DNA from: Lysinibacillus sp. SGAir0095
GTDB taxonomy: Bacteria > Bacillota > Bacilli > Bacillales_A > Planococcaceae
DNA length: 64,000 nt
Assembly: GCF_005491425.1 (NCBI RefSeq)
Contig: NZ_CP028083.1
Coordinates: 3,864,001-3,928,000, forward strand
Reading direction: 5' to 3'
Below the pieces are notes generated by a model. The model was not told the origin of the DNA. It was given only the letters and a program-made list of their open reading frames with translations, and ran no database searches. The first letter of the stretch is position 1. Every line of letters starts with the position of its first letter. Shown piece by piece: positions 63,296-64,000 of this stretch. The translations under genes were made by a program, and so were the position numbers.

Positions 63296-63907
63296 TTATT
63301 CTTCAAACAAGTTCATAAAATCATTGCCCATGGCTTTCATCTCATACCACAGCCATTCAAATACCTGGTCAATTTCTTTTATTTGCCCTGTCACAACGGA
63401 AGTAGAGGCCATATATTCTCCGTTTATAACGATTACATCACCATCGACTTCACCTTCAATAATAAGATCGCCGTTTTTTACAACAATATCGCCTTTAACG
63501 ACTTCACCTTCTGGCACAATAACAGTTTGCCCATCTACTATCAGATTCGGTTGTTTTGTAACCGAAAATTCATCATTTGAATAACTACTTAACATCGTTG
63601 CACTCATAAATAAGAAAAACACAGCTGCTGCCACCATAATTGGATGCCGTCTAAACCATTTCTGTATGCCTACCCTATTTTTACCTTTAGGTAGACGCTT
63701 CATTACTTTTTCCTCAAAATGCGGAGGTGCTGTAATATGAGCTGCACTCTTAACAAAAGCAATCGTGTCACTCAACTCGTGCATATGTTGTCTACAATCA
63801 GAGCACAATTGCAAATGTTTCTTCAGCTGTTGTTCATGTTCACGACTAATATCGCCATCTAAATATTCGTGCATATAGTCAACAATGTATTGTGGACACG
63901 TACTCAT
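63296..63907 (-). CDS. rsiW: Anti-sigma W factor RsiW
   Basis: A 203-residue membrane-spanning anti-sigma factor. The N-terminal zinc (ZAS) domain has His31, Cys35 and Cys38 in HLQLCSDC. One membrane helix lies near residues 88-108, and the outside part is a repetitive beta segment (VKGDIVVKNGDLIIEGEVDG). It holds SigW in check and is cut stepwise when the envelope is stressed. AGGAGGG precedes the ATG; the gene starts 12 bases after the sigW stop. Confidence 0.93.
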   Translation of the reverse strand: MSTCPQYIVDYMHEYLDGDISREHEQQLKKHLQLCSDCRQHMHELSDTIAFVKSAAHITAPPHFEEKVMKRLPKGKNRVGIQKWFRRHPIMVAAAVFFLFMSATMLSSYSNDEFSVTKQPNLIVDGQTVIVPEGEVVKGDIVVKNGDLIIEGEVDGDVIVINGEYMASTSVVTGQIKEIDQVFEWLWYEMKAMGNDFMNLFEE

Positions 63908-63919
63908 GCGGTTACCCTC

Positions 63920-64000
63920 CTACAGATTGTTTAATTGCTTTCTTAGCGCTTCACGCCCTCGATGGATTCTTGTTTTTACCGTTCCTAAAGGCATATCTAA
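63920..64000 (-). CDS. sigW: ECF sigma factor SigW, C-terminal end (partial)
   Basis: Only the last 26 residues and the TAG are in the window: MPLGTVKTRIHRGREALRKQ is the end of sigma region 4, typical of ECF factors. The 5' part lies past 64000. It is directly upstream of rsiW, the usual SigW arrangement in Bacillales. It responds to envelope-active compounds. Confidence 0.9.
   Translation of the reverse strand, partial: LDMPLGTVKTRIHRGREALRKQLNNL

Overview
The window is about 64 kb of chromosome from a low-GC, endospore-forming Firmicute of the Bacillales, most likely a Lysinibacillus/Solibacillus-like member of the Planococcaceae. The evidence is the AT-rich sequence with strong purine-rich ribosome binding sites, a YjcZ-type and a YtaF-type sporulation protein, a bacillithiol-transferase-like YfiT, the order sigW-rsiW-cdaA-cdaR-glmM-(yfkM)-glmS known from Bacillus, a glmS ribozyme, a T-box and two cobalamin riboswitches. 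I see no rRNA, tRNA, prophage, insertion sequence or CRISPR array.

Layout. 1-7 kb: a cut-off papain-like protein, a BCCT osmolyte transporter, small conserved proteins (YpzG-like, YunC, YqhV), a secreted esterase, a flavin-fold protein and a CorA magnesium channel. 7-11 kb: an opuC-type compatible-solute ABC operon. 11-21 kb: a mixed stretch with a DUF2268 protease, an AHSA1-ArsR pair with a clear operator, a sulfatase, an MFS pump with YfiT, a chemoreceptor, a bile-acid-symporter-type carrier and a MerR/DUF3967 regulator. 21-25 kb: nrdHIEF, a class Ib ribonucleotide reductase operon behind a B12 riboswitch. 25-33 kb: a metallophosphatase, a LysE exporter divergent from a MocR regulator, a LuxR regulator divergent from a hydroxyacyl-CoA dehydrogenase, and an operon of three nucleotide-cleaning enzymes (MazG-like and two Nudix).

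33.0-34.2 kb holds the most unusual object: 23 tandem copies of a 52-bp unit with no length change at all, directly upstream of the promoter and T-box of a type 2 (eukaryote-like) isoleucyl-tRNA synthetase gene. A diverged single copy of part of the unit lies near 11.0 kb.

37-44 kb: a hydrolase, peptidase E, a copper-type operon (PepSY protein, YtkA-like lipoprotein, CopC) divergent from a two-component system, and a thioesterase. 44-47 kb: metE behind the second B12 riboswitch. 47-50 kb: a protein fusing a MerR DNA-binding domain, a zinc-ribbon-like segment and a methyltransferase, followed by an MFS exporter. 50-56 kb: a Ca-type P-ATPase, YtaF, a radical SAM protein, a VOC protein and a second ArsR regulator whose promoter predicts a leaderless message. 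56-64 kb: glmS with its ribozyme, a DJ-1/PfpI protein, glmM, cdaR, cdaA, rsiW and the end of sigW.

The two B12 riboswitches control the B12-independent versions of ribonucleotide reductase and methionine synthase. This suggests that the cell also has B12-dependent isozymes and switches to these enzymes when cobalamin is scarce. Many gene starts were moved from the longest possible frame to the codon that follows a good Shine-Dalgarno sequence; the reasons are given in the entries.
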